DNA from: Pseudohongiella sp.
GTDB taxonomy: Bacteria; Pseudomonadota; Gammaproteobacteria; Pseudomonadales; Pseudohongiellaceae
DNA: 64,000 bases
Reading direction: 5' to 3'
Assembly (NCBI GenBank): GCA_030651695.1
Contig: JAUSCD010000033.1
Coordinates: 81,574 to 145,573 of the forward strand
A program made the translations under genes and the position numbers. The notes below the pieces were generated by a model. It was not told the DNA's origin. It saw only the letters and a list, made by a program, of their open reading frames with translations, and did no database searches. Positions 36,797 to 45,196 of the stretch are shown here, one piece after another. Position 1 is the stretch's first letter; each line of letters opens with the position of its first letter.

Positions 36797-37978
36797 ATGA
36801 GAGAAGCCGTCATAGTGGCAACCGCCCGAACCCCGATTGGTAAAGCCTATCGCGGAGCATTCAACAACACTGAAGGCCCTACCCTGGGCGGCCACGCCAT
36901 TCGCGAAGCCGTTAAGCGCGCGGGCATCGCCCTCAACGAAGTAGACGATGTGGTCATGGGCTGCGCCGTACAACAGGGCACTACGGGTTATAACATTGGC
37001 CGCCTGGCATCTGTCGCCGCCGGCCTGCCAAACACGGTTTCAGGCATGAGCATGGACCGTCAGTGTGCCTCCGGCATGATGGCCATTGCCACAGCAGCCA
37101 AACAGATCATCGTCGACAATATGGACATCGTTATTGGAGCAGGACTGGAATCCATCAGCCTGGTGCAGAACGATCACCGCAACAAGTTCCGCACTGTTGA
37201 TCAGAACGTACTGACCATGTCTCAGCATGCTTATATGCCCATGCTGCAAACTGCTGAAGTGGTTGCAAAACGCTACGGCATCAGCCGTGACGCGCAGGAC
37301 GAATACAGCTTGCAGAGCCAGCAGCGCACAGCTGCAGCGCAGGCCGCTGGCAAGTTCGACCAGGAAATTGCACCAATGGAATCCTCCATGGGTATCGCCG
37401 ACAAAGCTACCGGCGAAATCAGCTTCAAAACTGTCACATTGACCAAAGACGAAGGCAATCGTCCGGAAACTACTCTGGAAGGTCTGAAAAGCCTGAAGCC
37501 GGTTATTGAAGGCGGTTGCATCACAGCCGGTAACGCCAGCCAGTTGTCAGACGGCGCATCTGCCAGCATCCTGATGGACAGTAAACTCGCTGAAAAACGT
37601 GGACTGACGCCGCTTGGCGCCTACCGGGGCATGGCCGTTGCCGGCTGTGATCCGGATGAAATGGGTATTGGTCCGGTGTTTGCGATTCCTGTGTTGCTGA
37701 AGCGTTTTGGCCTGAAGATGGAAGACATCGGTCTCTGGGAACTCAATGAGGCGTTTGCGGTGCAGGTTCTGTACTGCCGCGACAAGCTGGGCATTCCGGA
37801 TGAGCTGCTGAACGTTAACGGTGGCGCGATCTCTATTGGTCATCCTTATGGCATGAGCGGTGCGCGTATGGTTGGTCATGCGTTGATTGAAGGTAAACGC
37901 CGTGGAGCCAAGTATGTGGTTTGCACCATGTGCATCGGTGGCGGCATGGGCGCAGCTGGCTTGTTCGAGGTTTATTGA
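36797..37978 (+). CDS. Acetyl-CoA C-acyltransferase (thiolase)
   Basis: 393 aa, full length. The active-site Cys is in [12 protein letters not shown], the catalytic His in [16 protein letters not shown], and the second Cys in [19 protein letters not shown] is intact. It is of the FadA/degradative thiolase type and probably releases acetyl-CoA in the last step of beta-oxidation or a related pathway. It is monocistronic with AGAAGGA upstream, and a distinct paralogue of the thiolase at 18552. Confidence 0.94.
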   Translation: MREAVIVATARTPIGKAYRGAFNNTEGPTLGGHAIREAVKRAGIALNEVDDVVMGCAVQQGTTGYNIGRLASVAAGLPNTVSGMSMDRQCASGMMAIATAAKQIIVDNMDIVIGAGLESISLVQNDHRNKFRTVDQNVLTMSQHAYMPMLQTAEVVAKRYGISRDAQDEYSLQSQQRTAAAQAAGKFDQEIAPMESSMGIADKATGEISFKTVTLTKDEGNRPETTLEGLKSLKPVIEGGCITAGNASQLSDGASASILMDSKLAEKRGLTPLGAYRGMAVAGCDPDEMGIGPVFAIPVLLKRFGLKMEDIGLWELNEAFAVQVLYCRDKLGIPDELLNVNGGAISIGHPYGMSGARMVGHALIEGKRRGAKYVVCTMCIGGGMGAAGLFEVY

Positions 37979-38003
37979 TCTTCGTTGCACTCCGATTGCC
38001 AAT

Positions 38004-38110
38004 CTGTGCGCCGGGGTGTGTGAGCTGGACACGCCGTGAACCCATCCATGGGGGCTCGGCGGCGCCCGTCCGGGGCGCCGACGGTCCGGCTCACACACCC
38101 CGGCACACAG
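38004..38110. repeat. 107-bp compound palindrome after the thiolase gene
   Basis: 22-bp outer arms (38004-38025 and 38089-38110) pair with one mismatch, with sequence CCGGGGTGTGTGAGC inside the left arm. A GC-rich inner hairpin (near TCGGCGGCGCC and GGCGCCGA) lies between them, preceded by CCATCCATGGGGG. It starts 26 bp after the stop codon. Confidence 0.8.
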
Positions 38111-38220
38111 CTCTCTTTCAGTGGTTGCGGCTAGATCGCTCACTGCGAAGGAAGCGCCAGCCGCGGCTTCTTTTCAAGGGAGCCGCTGCCGCACCGCAGG
38201 TTCATTGATGTTTATTGGCG

Positions 38221-38343
38221 TGCGGACGTAGCACTGCTGTTTGGTTTTCTGTAGTGCGGTTGCCGTCCGATCTGGCACTGCTGTCTGGGTGTTTCTCTTA
38301 CGGTGGTTGCTGTACGGATTTGGCACTGCAGCTTGAGTGCCGG
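38221..38343. repeat. Degenerate ~45-bp tandem repeat, about 2.7 units
   Basis: Units begin near 38221, 38264 and 38311. Each has a GCACTGC(T/A)G core with ACGGA or TCCGA before it and, in the first two, GTGCGGTTGC or GGTGGTTGC at the end. It lies in the 550-bp gap between the thiolase and VOC genes. Antisense open frames across it are a by-product of the repeat. Confidence 0.5.
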
Positions 38344-38382
38344 TCGTGGTGGGGTTATGACTGCAGGAGCCTCGGCGGACAG

Positions 38383-38409
38383 GCCGGTTTTTGCTCCTGC
38401 AAAACCGGC
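38383..38409. terminator. Hairpin with GCTCCTGC loop
   Basis: GCCGGTTTT and AAAACCGGC pair around TGCTCCTGC, closely matching the hairpin at 14500-14526. CTGCAGGAGC at 38361-38370 is complementary to its loop. It is followed by CCGCCATCCATGGCGG, a further short palindrome. Confidence 0.55.
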
Positions 38410-38527
38410 ATTTCCGCCATCCATGGCGGTCAGACAGTCCGCCGCGGAGCCCTGCATGGACGTACTTGTGGGCGTCTCCTGAAGACATAACCTCATCGCG
38501 GCCGGCACACCGGCGCTGAGGTCAAAA

Positions 38528-38962
38528 TCAAACAGCAAACAATTGCGACTCAATATCACGGAAGGCTTTGAACTCCAGCGCATTGCCCGACGGATCCCTG
38601 AAGAACATTGTTGCCTGCTCACCCGGCAGACCTTTAAACCGGATATAGGGCTCAATCACAAATTCCGTCCCCATCGCACGCAAACGCTGCTCGAACTCAG
38701 CGAACTCCTCCATCGTCAGCACCACCCCAAAATGCGGCACCGGCACACCGTGGCCGTCAACATGGTTGGAATGCTGATGCACGGAACCATCCTTGCCAAG
38801 AGTAGGATTCAGATGCACCACCAACTGGTGGCCAAAAAGATTGTAATCAATCCAGTGATCGGAACTGCGCCCTTGGGGCAGGTTCATGCGCGAGCCATAA
38901 AACTCGCGGGCTTCTTCCAGATCACGCACGGGGATAGCAAGGTGGAAAGGTCTCAACATCAT
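38528..38962 (-). CDS. VOC family dioxygenase-like protein
   Basis: 144 aa from the ATG at 38962 (a second ATG follows at 38959), with AGGACC upstream. Two VOC modules are visible: [22 protein letters not shown] with HQLVVHL, and [18 protein letters not shown] with [15 protein letters not shown]. The metal ligands are probably His in HLAI, His in VPHFGV and Glu in ALEFKAF. It resembles extradiol dioxygenase or glyoxalase-like proteins; the substrate is unknown. It lies 40 bp downstream of arfB on the same strand. Confidence 0.9.
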   Translation of the reverse strand: MMLRPFHLAIPVRDLEEAREFYGSRMNLPQGRSSDHWIDYNLFGHQLVVHLNPTLGKDGSVHQHSNHVDGHGVPVPHFGVVLTMEEFAEFEQRLRAMGTEFVIEPYIRFKGLPGEQATMFFRDPSGNALEFKAFRDIESQLFAV

Positions 38963-39002
38963 CAAAGGTCCTGAACGGTTTTTTATAAAATATACGGAAA
39001 CT

Positions 39003-39416
39003 CTAGTCGGCAACCGGTTTGCCACGCAAGGACTTGACGGTAGACACCTTGCGTTTACTCTCGAGGCGCTGACGTTTTTGCGACTTCGGTATGCGTGTGG
39101 CGAGCCTTGGCGGCGCGACTTCGCAGGCTTTTTCGATCAACGCTTTAAGGCGCTCGATGGCGTCTTCGCGGTTTTTCTCCTGTGTGCGGAAACGCTGGGC
39201 CTTTATCACAATAACCCCATCGGCGCTCATGCGGCGATCGCGTAATGCCAACACCAGCGCTTTCACATCGTCAGGCAAGGAAGAAGCAGGCACATCAAAA
39301 CGCAAATGAATGGCAGATGACACCTTGTTGACATTCTGGCCGCCTGCGCCTTGCGCCCGGATCGCTGACAAATCAATATCCTGGGCCAAAATATAATCTG
39401 ACACTGTCTTACTCAT
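39003..39416 (-). CDS. arfB: Peptidyl-tRNA hydrolase ArfB (alternative ribosome rescue)
   Basis: 137 aa from the ATG at 39416, the usual ArfB (YaeJ) length; the longer open frame upstream is not similar to anything. The catalytic GGQ is in [20 protein letters not shown]. The basic C-terminal tail ([22 protein letters not shown]) is the part that enters the empty mRNA channel of stalled ribosomes. It hydrolyses peptidyl-tRNA on non-stop complexes as a backup to tmRNA. Confidence 0.95.
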   Translation of the reverse strand: MSKTVSDYILAQDIDLSAIRAQGAGGQNVNKVSSAIHLRFDVPASSLPDDVKALVLALRDRRMSADGVIVIKAQRFRTQEKNREDAIERLKALIEKACEVAPPRLATRIPKSQKRQRLESKRKVSTVKSLRGKPVAD

Positions 39417-39619
39417 CAATAAAACCTTATTTAGACAATACGCTGTCATCATGCACGCTGATGATGCCCCAGCCTGGTGCGCTGGCGTTGAAAAAGAACC
39501 AAAACGATACTGACCTGATCTGGCGAATATGCCGATACCAACCCTGTTAACCACCCAAAATTGCACGAAAAATTTATTTAAATATAAATATCAAACACTT
39601 ATTTTTATCGGCCAAAAGC

Positions 39620-39635
39620 TGGCATAGCGTATGCA
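39620..39635 (+). promoter_or_regulatory. Sigma-54-like promoter (-24/-12)
   Basis: TGGCATAGCGTATGCA has GG and GC dinucleotides with the required 10-base gap and matches TGGCAYRNNNNTTGCW at all but one defined position. It lies 11 bp upstream of a hairpin and about 85 bp upstream of a strong terminator, with no start codon of a recognisable gene between. Confidence 0.6.
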
Positions 39636-39646
39636 TTATATAAATC

Positions 39647-39757
39647 AAGCATCAGCATTCCCCTGCTGATGGCTTGAATGGAATTGACTCTCCCCTTTTC
39701 CATTGATGGGTGATAATTCGCCCACGTATGAGCCAAGCTCCACGTGGGCTTTTTTTT
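39647..39757 (+). ncRNA. Candidate sigma-54-dependent small RNA
   Basis: About 110 nt lie between the -24/-12 element and a T-run. The 5' part folds as TCAAGCATCAGC pairing with GCTGATGGCTTGA (one bulged G). Then comes a single-stranded stretch containing CTCTCCCCTTTTCC, which is complementary to purine-rich ribosome-binding sites. The end is a Rho-independent terminator. No protein frame of interest lies inside. The layout is that of a trans-acting regulatory RNA, but no known family is recognised. Confidence 0.5.
39720..39757 (+). terminator. Rho-independent terminator
   Basis: GCCCACGT and ACGTGGGC form a perfect 8-bp stem with a 14-base loop, followed by eight T. There is no gene on this strand immediately upstream, which is the main reason to suspect a small RNA. 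Confidence 0.88.
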
Positions 39758-39890
39758 GCCTGGCATCTATGTTCAGTTCTGCCCTCGTCTTGCTTAGTCT
39801 CAACTATACCCTAACAATAAAACAGCACACAGCCAGCAATGTTCTGGTCTGTTACACTGTGCGCCTCGCATTTATGCCACAGGCCCATTT

Positions 39891-40904
39891 ATGTTCTTGT
39901 ATTGCCAAAAATTAAAGCTTGCCAGCGCGATGTTCGCGGGCCTTGTGGCAAGTCTGATGGCAACCGGTGTTACCGCATGGGATGCCACCGGGCACCGACT
40001 GACGGCATACGTCGCTTGGGAATTCATGTCAGAGCAGTCCAAAGAACGAACACTGACTATCCTGCGTTCACATCCAAGGTTTGACAGAGATTTTCTGAAT
40101 GCTATGCCGGACAACGTCCGTGCTACCGACATGAGGCAACAGGATCGCTGGTTGTTCGGCCAGGCCGCCATCTGGCCTGATCTGGCGCGGAGTTTTTCGG
40201 GTGCTGACAGCCGCCGTTACGATCATCCGGAATGGCACTGGGTCGATGGCGCGTGGGTGCGCGACGAAGCGACTCGTCAGGGCAACCTTTACGTCAATAC
40301 CGAGGCCTTTGCTGACATCGAGGGAATTCCTGCAGAGCGCGTGCAGCGTCGCTCACAGGCGGAAAATGTGGTTACTGCCATTGACCTGGCCGTGTATGAA
40401 ATGAGTCATGCCCGGGATCCGGCAGAACAGGCTCTGGCGCTGAGTTGGTTTTTGCACCTGACCGGGGATATTCATCAGCCACTGCACACCGGAGGGCTGG
40501 TCTCTGCACGGATGTTTTCAGACGGTGATCGTGGCGGAAATGGCATTCGAGTGCGCTCAGGGAGTACCGGGAGCAATTTACACGCAGTATGGGACGGAGC
40601 CTTACGCGGACCAACATTGGAAACATCTTTGCGGATGCTCATTGATATTGCTGGAGACATTGCTGCCAACAAACAACTTGCTGAGTACGCACCCACCCGG
40701 TGGTTGCAGGAAAGCCGTGACTACTTGCTGAGCAGCGTGTACCCGGACACCGTCATCAGCAACGTACTGCGCAGTGAGAACACCGGCAATCAGCCCGGAA
40801 CCATTACGCTCAGCGAAGCGTATGAAGAACAGATGCGTATGATCGCTGCGCAGCGTATCGCCGAGGCCGGCGTCAGGATAGCTAACACACTGGGGAATTT
40901 ATGA
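39891..40904 (+). CDS. Secreted S1/P1 nuclease
   Basis: 337 aa. The signal peptide ends at VTA, leaving Trp30 as the mature N-terminus (WDATGHRLTAYVA), which is required as the first zinc ligand in this family. Further zinc ligands are in ADSRRYDHPEWHWV, WFLHLTGDIHQPLH and SNLHAVWDG, with GGNG between. The enzyme cleaves single-stranded DNA and RNA and removes 3'-phosphates, probably scavenging nucleic acid outside the inner membrane. It overlaps the mipA-like gene by four bases (ATGA). Confidence 0.94.
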   Translation: MFLYCQKLKLASAMFAGLVASLMATGVTAWDATGHRLTAYVAWEFMSEQSKERTLTILRSHPRFDRDFLNAMPDNVRATDMRQQDRWLFGQAAIWPDLARSFSGADSRRYDHPEWHWVDGAWVRDEATRQGNLYVNTEAFADIEGIPAERVQRRSQAENVVTAIDLAVYEMSHARDPAEQALALSWFLHLTGDIHQPLHTGGLVSARMFSDGDRGGNGIRVRSGSTGSNLHAVWDGALRGPTLETSLRMLIDIAGDIAANKQLAEYAPTRWLQESRDYLLSSVYPDTVISNVLRSENTGNQPGTITLSEAYEEQMRMIAAQRIAEAGVRIANTLGNL

Positions 40905-41788
40905 CGTTTTTTGAATTCAGAACCAATATGGCATTGCTGCTGGCATTTGCATCAACAGCAATCAGTGGTGCAGTGATCTCAGCTGAACCAGCTGGTGAAC
41001 CCGTTATGATAGAAAAGCCACTTTGGGAACTTGGTCTTGGCGCCGGCGCATTGGTACAACCGCATTACCCGTCATCCAGCGAGTATCAGGTAAGGGGGCT
41101 GGGCCTGCCTTACGTGGTCTATCGGGGTGATATTCTGCGTATTGGTGATGGTCAATCGGCGCGCGCAGTAGCGGCAGAAAACAGTCTCTATGAGTTGTCG
41201 TTATCGTTTGATGCCGCCTTTGATGCAGAAAGCGATGGCAATGAGTTACGCGAAGGCATGCCCGATCTGGATTTTATTTTTGAAATCGGACCGCAGATGA
41301 TATTCCACCTGCAGAAGTTTGAGTTCAGCGATACCAGTCGCTCCGAAATTCAACTGGCACTGCAGGCACGGGCAGCTTTCTCTACTGACTTTGGCCGGGT
41401 TAACCACCACGGCTACGTATTTGAACCCATGCTGCGATACAGGCATTACGGATTGTTTCACCCCCAACTGGAAGGTACTGTGTCATTGAAGCCTCTGTGG
41501 GCAACCCGTGATGTGCACGGTTACTTTTTTGATGTTGCAAATGAATTTGGTATTGCCGGCCGGGAACCTTATCGGGCGAGCGGCGGCTACTTTGGCACCG
41601 GCCTGAATTTCTCCGGCACCTGGCATATCAACAATAAAGCCCGCATGTTTGTCGGGATACAGACCAGCTTTTATCAAGGTGCTGAAAACATTCAGAGCCC
41701 ATTGTTTGAAAAGAAATTTAATGCAGGGTTCGCAGTCGGCCTGGTCTGGTCGCTTATCGAAAGCAAGCGCACGGTGATGCGCATCTAG
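40901..41788 (+). CDS. MipA/OmpV family outer-membrane protein
   Basis: 295 aa. A signal peptide (hydrophobic residues about 9-25) precedes the MipA pattern: WELGLGAGALVQPHYPSSSE, GLGLPYVVYRGDILRI and alternating beta-strands to the end (FNAGFAVGLVWSLIES). MipA scaffolds murein enzymes in E. coli, and OmpV-type members are porin-like barrels. Translational overlap with the nuclease gene suggests a shared transcript and possibly uptake of degradation products, which is inference. Confidence 0.9.
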   Translation: MTFFEFRTNMALLLAFASTAISGAVISAEPAGEPVMIEKPLWELGLGAGALVQPHYPSSSEYQVRGLGLPYVVYRGDILRIGDGQSARAVAAENSLYELSLSFDAAFDAESDGNELREGMPDLDFIFEIGPQMIFHLQKFEFSDTSRSEIQLALQARAAFSTDFGRVNHHGYVFEPMLRYRHYGLFHPQLEGTVSLKPLWATRDVHGYFFDVANEFGIAGREPYRASGGYFGTGLNFSGTWHINNKARMFVGIQTSFYQGAENIQSPLFEKKFNAGFAVGLVWSLIESKRTVMRI

Positions 41789-41816
41789 CAATCAACTGTT
41801 ACGGAAAACCCGAACA

Positions 41817-42956
41817 ATGGCTGAGCCACTCAAGAACCTTTACGGACCAGAAATCCCCCGACGTATTGCAGACATGATCAGCGCGGCGCATCCGGCCTTC
41901 GCACACAATAAATTTCTTGAGTTTGTGATGCCGACTTACGAATCCCTCGAGCTGATGCCCCGCGGCTGGCACATGGCAGACGGTCTGCGACATGCATTGC
42001 CGGATGACTACGAAAAAGCCGTCGACATTCTATTGACGTCATTGCCAACGGCCAAAGCACACGTAGCGGAAACCTCTGCCACCGCAGACCGCGAAGGCAA
42101 TACGCTGGCGCCATTTTTGTTTATGCCACATACATTTTTTGTCGCGCGTTATGGTCTCAACCATTTCGACACCTCGATGCGTGCGCAGTACGAACTGACT
42201 CAACGTTTTACTGCCGAGTTCAGTATCCGGCCGTTTTTACAGCAACACACCCAGGCAACTTTAAAAAAACTGGAAAGCTGGGTGGATGATCCCAGCGAAC
42301 ATGTCCGCCGACTGATATCAGAAGGTACTCGTCCACGCCTGCCATGGGCGTCGCGCCTGCATGAGTTCCAAAAAGATCCCGGGCCGGTACTCAGTCTGCT
42401 GGAAGCGCTCAAAGACGACCCCTCTCTCTATGTTCGCAGATCCGTAGCCAACAACCTGAATGACATTGGCAAAGATAATCCGGCCATCATGCTGGACACT
42501 GCTGAGCGCTGGATGACGCAGGCATCAGCGGAGCGTGCGTGGATAGTCAAACACGCGTTGCGCGTCGCTGTTAAAAACGCCGAGCCGCGCGCGTTGGCAC
42601 TGATGGGATTCGGAAACAAAGCACTGATTGAAGTCAGTGACCGGCGTATTTCGCCTGAAGATGTGCGTGAGGGCGACGCGGTGACACTGTCGTGCACATT
42701 GCACAGCACGGCTAAAAAATCACAAACCCTGCTGATCGATTTTGTTGTGCATTACGTCAAGGCCAACACCAGCACCCGTCCGAAAGTGTTTAAGCTCACC
42801 TCATGCAATCTGGCAGCCGGGGACTCAGTTTTTTTATCAAAAAAACTGTCACTCGCACCGATGACAACCCGACAGCATTACGCGGGCGAACACAAGGTTG
42901 CGCTGCTGATCAATGGACAAGAGTTTGAGTTAGGCAGCTTTAAATTGAATGCCTGA
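41817..42956 (+). CDS. AlkC-like DNA alkylation repair protein with C-terminal Ig-like domain
   Basis: 379 aa. Residues 1 to about 255 are HEAT-like helical repeats of the AlkC/AlkD superfamily (PSEHVRRLISEGTRPRLPWA, DPSLYVRRSVANNLNDIGKD). The remaining 115 residues form a beta-rich domain (VTLSCTLHSTAKKSQTLLID) of the Ig-like kind reported in some AlkC proteins. AlkC removes 3-methyladenine and related lesions by base excision without base flipping. It is 28 bp after the mipA-like gene, so it may be co-transcribed. This is the third alkylation-repair gene in the window. Confidence 0.9.
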   Translation: MAEPLKNLYGPEIPRRIADMISAAHPAFAHNKFLEFVMPTYESLELMPRGWHMADGLRHALPDDYEKAVDILLTSLPTAKAHVAETSATADREGNTLAPFLFMPHTFFVARYGLNHFDTSMRAQYELTQRFTAEFSIRPFLQQHTQATLKKLESWVDDPSEHVRRLISEGTRPRLPWASRLHEFQKDPGPVLSLLEALKDDPSLYVRRSVANNLNDIGKDNPAIMLDTAERWMTQASAERAWIVKHALRVAVKNAEPRALALMGFGNKALIEVSDRRISPEDVREGDAVTLSCTLHSTAKKSQTLLIDFVVHYVKANTSTRPKVFKLTSCNLAAGDSVFLSKKLSLAPMTTRQHYAGEHKVALLINGQEFELGSFKLNA

Positions 42957-42960
42957 TACA

Positions 42961-44085
42961 TTAAAGCCGGTGCCGTTTCATAAAAGAAAGATCAAGATAA
43001 TCTTTCCAGCGCCCAAGTAAAGGCGCAGTAAATCGCCCTCCAAGGCCTAATGATCCATAACTCATCAACGCTCCACCATCTGCTGTTGCCAATAGTGCCA
43101 GTGCGTTACCTTGCGGCTGATAACTTTGCAGCGGAGCATTTTCGAAAACGGCTTTGATGTTATGTGCAATGACAGGGCCATGTCGCACTGAAAATACACC
43201 CGAGCGCCGACTACCGTTGGCAGATGCCGCGTCTCCAGACACAAAGACTGAGGCGGCGCCGACTGCGCACAGTCGTTCATCCACAAGGATAAAACCAGCT
43301 GCATCACAGCTCAGACCTGAGCTTCGGTACCAGGGGTGCGCACTGGCGCCGGTCGCCAGCACTACGGCATCCGGACTCATGACTTTGTTGTCTTCCGACC
43401 AGACCGAATCAGCTGCGATGGTATCGATATGACAGTTTTCAATCAGTTTGATATCAGCATCCATCAGGCAGTGACGCGCCTGACGCTGAACGCCCGGCGC
43501 CAGCGAACCCAGCAGTTGTCCAGAGCACACAACACTGACTGCCGTCTGTCTGAATCGTTTGTTGATTGCCATCGCCAGTTCAAACGCGGCAGCGCCACCG
43601 CCCAGCACCATCAGACTGACAGGCGGAGACTGCTGCCAGCTTTTCCACTGCGCAATAAAGTCAGGAAATGGTTTGGCGGGAACCAGCAGCACAGAATTGT
43701 CACTATGCTCAGGCATTAATGGACGAGAGCCGGTGTTCACAGACAGATGCTGATAGCTGATCACCGCTCCCGTGCTTAGCTCAAGCAATTGTTTGTGGCT
43801 ATCAAGCGCCACAACATCGGCCTGGACCAACCCGATACCCAGTTGTTGGCACAATGGCGCAAGGGCAATAGCGCACTCATCGAGCGTAAACCGCCCGGCG
43901 ATCAGCCCCGGCATCATACCGGAGTACCACGCATTGGCTTCAGAGCTGATCAGTAAACTGCCCGGCGGAGGACTCCAGCCAGAGTCCATCCAATGTCGCA
44001 TGGCCACCAGATGAGCATGGCCAGCACCGGCCAGTACCAGTGATGCTGACCGGATGACTGACTGCGTATGTTCAGACTTGGTCAT
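42961..44085 (-). CDS. FAD-dependent pyridine-nucleotide-disulfide oxidoreductase, SelD-N-terminal-like
   Basis: 374 aa from the ATG at 44085; the frame runs to 44163 but that would overlap the divergent gene. The FAD motif is [17 protein letters not shown], the NAD(P)-binding motif is LMVLGGGAAAFELAMAI, and FVSGDAAS and the ending WKDYLDLSFMKRHRL match the type-II NADH dehydrogenase-like family found fused to SelD in some bacteria. The kinase part of SelD is absent here. It may use NAD(P)H with a quinone or other acceptor; the substrate is unknown. Confidence 0.86.
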   Translation of the reverse strand: MTKSEHTQSVIRSASLVLAGAGHAHLVAMRHWMDSGWSPPPGSLLISSEANAWYSGMMPGLIAGRFTLDECAIALAPLCQQLGIGLVQADVVALDSHKQLLELSTGAVISYQHLSVNTGSRPLMPEHSDNSVLLVPAKPFPDFIAQWKSWQQSPPVSLMVLGGGAAAFELAMAINKRFRQTAVSVVCSGQLLGSLAPGVQRQARHCLMDADIKLIENCHIDTIAADSVWSEDNKVMSPDAVVLATGASAHPWYRSSGLSCDAAGFILVDERLCAVGAASVFVSGDAASANGSRRSGVFSVRHGPVIAHNIKAVFENAPLQSYQPQGNALALLATADGGALMSYGSLGLGGRFTAPLLGRWKDYLDLSFMKRHRL

Positions 44086-44153
44086 GGCGTCGTCCCGCAT
44101 TACACTGTTATCCCGCATCATACCGCAAGGACACAGGGCCAGGGACATACTAT

Positions 44154-45185
44154 ATGAGCACACCGTTACACTTTTGCGATTTTCGCAGCGACACCGTCAC
44201 CAAACCTGCCCCTGCCATGCGGCAAGCGATGGTGAGCGCCGAGGTTGGAGATGATGTCTGGAGAGAAGATCCTACTGTCATCCTTCTGGAAACCACCCTG
44301 GCACAGCGCGCCGGAATGGAAGCGGGTCTGTTCATGCCTTCTGGCACTCAGTCCAACCTGGTAGCGCTGTTGACACATTGTGGCCGCGGCGACGAATACA
44401 TCGTGGGACAACAGGCACACACTTACAAATATGAAGGCGGCGGTGCTGCCGCACTTGGCGGCATACAACCGCAACCTTTAAACATGACAGCATTTGGTGG
44501 TATTGACCTGAACGAGGTGGAAAACGCAATCAAGCCTGACGACATACACTTTGCGCGCACCCGCCTGCTTTGTCTTGAAAACACCATGCAGGGCAAAATC
44601 CTGCCGATCGATTACCTGCAGCAGGCACGCGACCTGACCCGGCGTCATGGTTTACCGCTGCATCTCGACGGCGCTCGCGTGTTTAATGCAGCAGTGGCGC
44701 TGAACTGCTCTTTGCATGACATCACGCGCTGGTTCGACACCGTATCCATTTGTTTATCCAAAGGTCTTGGGGCGCCGATAGGGTCAGTGCTGTTGGGCCC
44801 GGCGGAGTTTATCAACCGCGCCAGACGCTGGCGCAAGATGACCGGCGGCGGCATGCGCCAGGCTGGCATGCTGGCTGCGGCAGGTTTATATGCTCTCGAG
44901 CACAATGTCGACAGACTGGCCGATGACCATCGGCGCGCCCGCACGCTTGCAGAAAGGTTGCTTCGCGCCGGCTATATTCTGGAACCACCTCAAACCAATA
45001 TGATGTTTCTGGACGCGGCCCATTTACCGAGAGAAAAACTGGCCGTATGGCTGGAGCAGAATGGTGTAAAAGCGGAATGTCTGAATCGGCACAACATCAG
45101 ACTGGTCACACACCTTGATCTCAACGACGATGACATAGAACACAGTGCTACTGTTTTTGAACAGTTTGCCCAACAGCAGTTTTAA
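44154..45185 (+). CDS. ltaE: Low-specificity L-threonine aldolase
   Basis: 343 aa. It begins FCDFRSDTVTKPAPAMRQAM, the family N-terminus, and the PLP-binding Lys lies in SICLSKGLGAPIGSVL. HLDGARVFNAAVAL and TGGGMRQAGMLAAAGLYAL are also typical. It cleaves L-threonine or L-allo-threonine to glycine and acetaldehyde, supplying glycine or degrading threonine. It is divergent from the FAD oxidoreductase gene and lies 11 bp upstream of the hydrolase gene, with which it is probably co-transcribed. Confidence 0.95.
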   Translation: MSTPLHFCDFRSDTVTKPAPAMRQAMVSAEVGDDVWREDPTVILLETTLAQRAGMEAGLFMPSGTQSNLVALLTHCGRGDEYIVGQQAHTYKYEGGGAAALGGIQPQPLNMTAFGGIDLNEVENAIKPDDIHFARTRLLCLENTMQGKILPIDYLQQARDLTRRHGLPLHLDGARVFNAAVALNCSLHDITRWFDTVSICLSKGLGAPIGSVLLGPAEFINRARRWRKMTGGGMRQAGMLAAAGLYALEHNVDRLADDHRRARTLAERLLRAGYILEPPQTNMMFLDAAHLPREKLAVWLEQNGVKAECLNRHNIRLVTHLDLNDDDIEHSATVFEQFAQQQF

Positions 45186-45196
45186 AGGAAACACCC

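Noticed and set aside
38212..38655. 147-codon frame antisense across the tandem repeat
   Set aside because: Its repeated peptide comes from the ~45-bp DNA repeat, and it runs into the VOC gene out of frame.
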